A stretch of 5,322 nucleotides of DNA from GCA-1730015 sp964550655 (lineage in GTDB: Bacteria; Pseudomonadota; Gammaproteobacteria; Granulosicoccales; Granulosicoccaceae). How positions within the stretch are numbered: the stretch's first letter is position 1; the number at the start of each line of letters is the position of its first letter. Below the pieces are notes generated by a model. The model was not told where the DNA came from. It was given only the letters and a program-made list of their open reading frames with translations, and did not search any database. The stretch covers positions 1 through 5,322 of the forward strand of contig CAZKAQ010000197.1 of NCBI GenBank assembly GCA_964550655.1, written 5' to 3'. Shown piece after piece: positions 4,785 through 5,322 of this stretch. The translations under genes were made by a program, and so were the position numbers.

Positions 4785-5270
4785 ACGACCAGGATTATGA
4801 TTGGAAAAATAGTATTTGGTATAGCTACTTGTTTATTTGGCGCATCGCTTTTTATGGCGACTGTGGCCTTGGGTGATGCCAAAAGCCTTTCCGGAATTCA
4901 AACATTTATCTCTGCGATGCGTTACGGCACAGCAGGTGTTTTCTCTCCATCTTCAATGGCCGGTTTTATTACCAATCTTATCGCGCTGATTTCAGCTGCG
5001 GCTAATTTTGTTTTTATTTTCTGGGCAATGCTGGTGTTTTCACCAACCAAAGTGACTTCTCTCAAATGGTTCTGGTGGAGCAGTTTGATCTTCATTGTTG
5101 CAGCCGCCTACGCTGGGGTGCTGGTTACATTGGATGATCGCGCAGCACTGCGGTCCGGCTATTTTTTCTGGTTTGCGGCACTGCTGCTGATGTTTATCGC
5201 ACCAGTGGTGGCCAGACTTGAACGCAAGCGCACGTTAATGGCACGCCGTAACAAAATGGCTGGCAGTTAG
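4782..5270 (+). CDS. Four-helix inner-membrane protein of unknown function
   Basis: This encodes 162 residues from GTG. Hydrophobic segments lie at about 8-30, 60-86, 96-115 and 126-146. The C-terminal tail (RLERKRTLMARRNK, 145-158) is strongly basic, so by the positive-inside rule both ends should be cytoplasmic. The loop between helices 1 and 2 (31-59) is the longest and would be periplasmic, as would the short acidic LDDRAA loop (117-122). No catalytic motif, no Cys pairs and no charged residue buried in a helix were seen, and I do not recognise a family. It lies 278 bases after the sigma-partner gene on the same strand, far enough to be a separate transcript. A start at ATG 4797 is possible but less well supported. 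Confidence 0.75.
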   Translation: MTTRIMIGKIVFGIATCLFGASLFMATVALGDAKSLSGIQTFISAMRYGTAGVFSPSSMAGFITNLIALISAAANFVFIFWAMLVFSPTKVTSLKWFWWSSLIFIVAAAYAGVLVTLDDRAALRSGYFFWFAALLLMFIAPVVARLERKRTLMARRNKMAGS

Positions 5271-5293
5271 CCTGCATTATTCATGAGGATTCG

Positions 5294-5313
5294 GCGCTCA
5301 GAGTCAATAGCGC
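5294..5313. other. Weak stem-loop after the four-helix membrane protein gene
   Basis: GCGCT (5294-5298) pairs with AGCGC (5309-5313) around a 10-base loop, about 25 bases after the stop codon. There is no T-tract in the remaining 9 bases of the window, so it cannot be called a terminator from what is visible. Nothing else is seen from 5271 to 5322. Confidence 0.2.
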
Positions 5314-5322
5314 TAAACAGGT

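Overview
The window looks like a piece of a gammaproteobacterial chromosome with moderate GC. The main evidence is a near full-length SbmA protein that tracks the Escherichia coli protein closely through its middle and C-terminal half. Other support comes from Gram-negative envelope features: a lipobox protein, and an ECF-type sigma factor coupled to a single-pass membrane protein. Genus cannot be fixed from this sequence. No insertion sequence, CRISPR array, tRNA or rRNA was seen.

Layout. Positions 1-123 lie downstream of the first gene and hold a strong stem-loop. Positions 124-1092 (minus) encode a DHH/DHHA1 phosphoesterase of the exopolyphosphatase-related type. A 410-base divergent intergenic region follows, with several palindromes and a weak sigma-E-like promoter candidate. 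Next is sbmA (1503-2744, plus), the proton-driven inner-membrane peptide importer. Convergent with it is a 76-residue predicted outer-membrane lipoprotein (2926-3156, minus). Its transcript should end at a classic intrinsic terminator (2770-2811) placed between the two genes. An 89-base divergent gap then leads to an unusual ECF-like sigma factor (3246-4028, plus). Its last 8 bases overlap the start of a single-pass membrane protein (4021-4503), a candidate anti-sigma or other sigma partner. After a 278-base gap comes a four-helix membrane protein of unknown function (4782-5270).

How it may fit together. Every gene except the DHH phosphoesterase is predicted to act in, or sense, the envelope. 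The sigma factor and its membrane partner are almost certainly one translationally coupled unit. The divergent lipoprotein is a natural candidate target, since it shares a short intergenic region carrying inverted repeats. Any link to SbmA is positional inference only. The most interesting parts are the sigma/membrane-protein pair, which has no zinc-binding anti-sigma motif, and the orphan lipoprotein with its structured 3' region. In that region an 8-base repeat could compete with the terminator stem.
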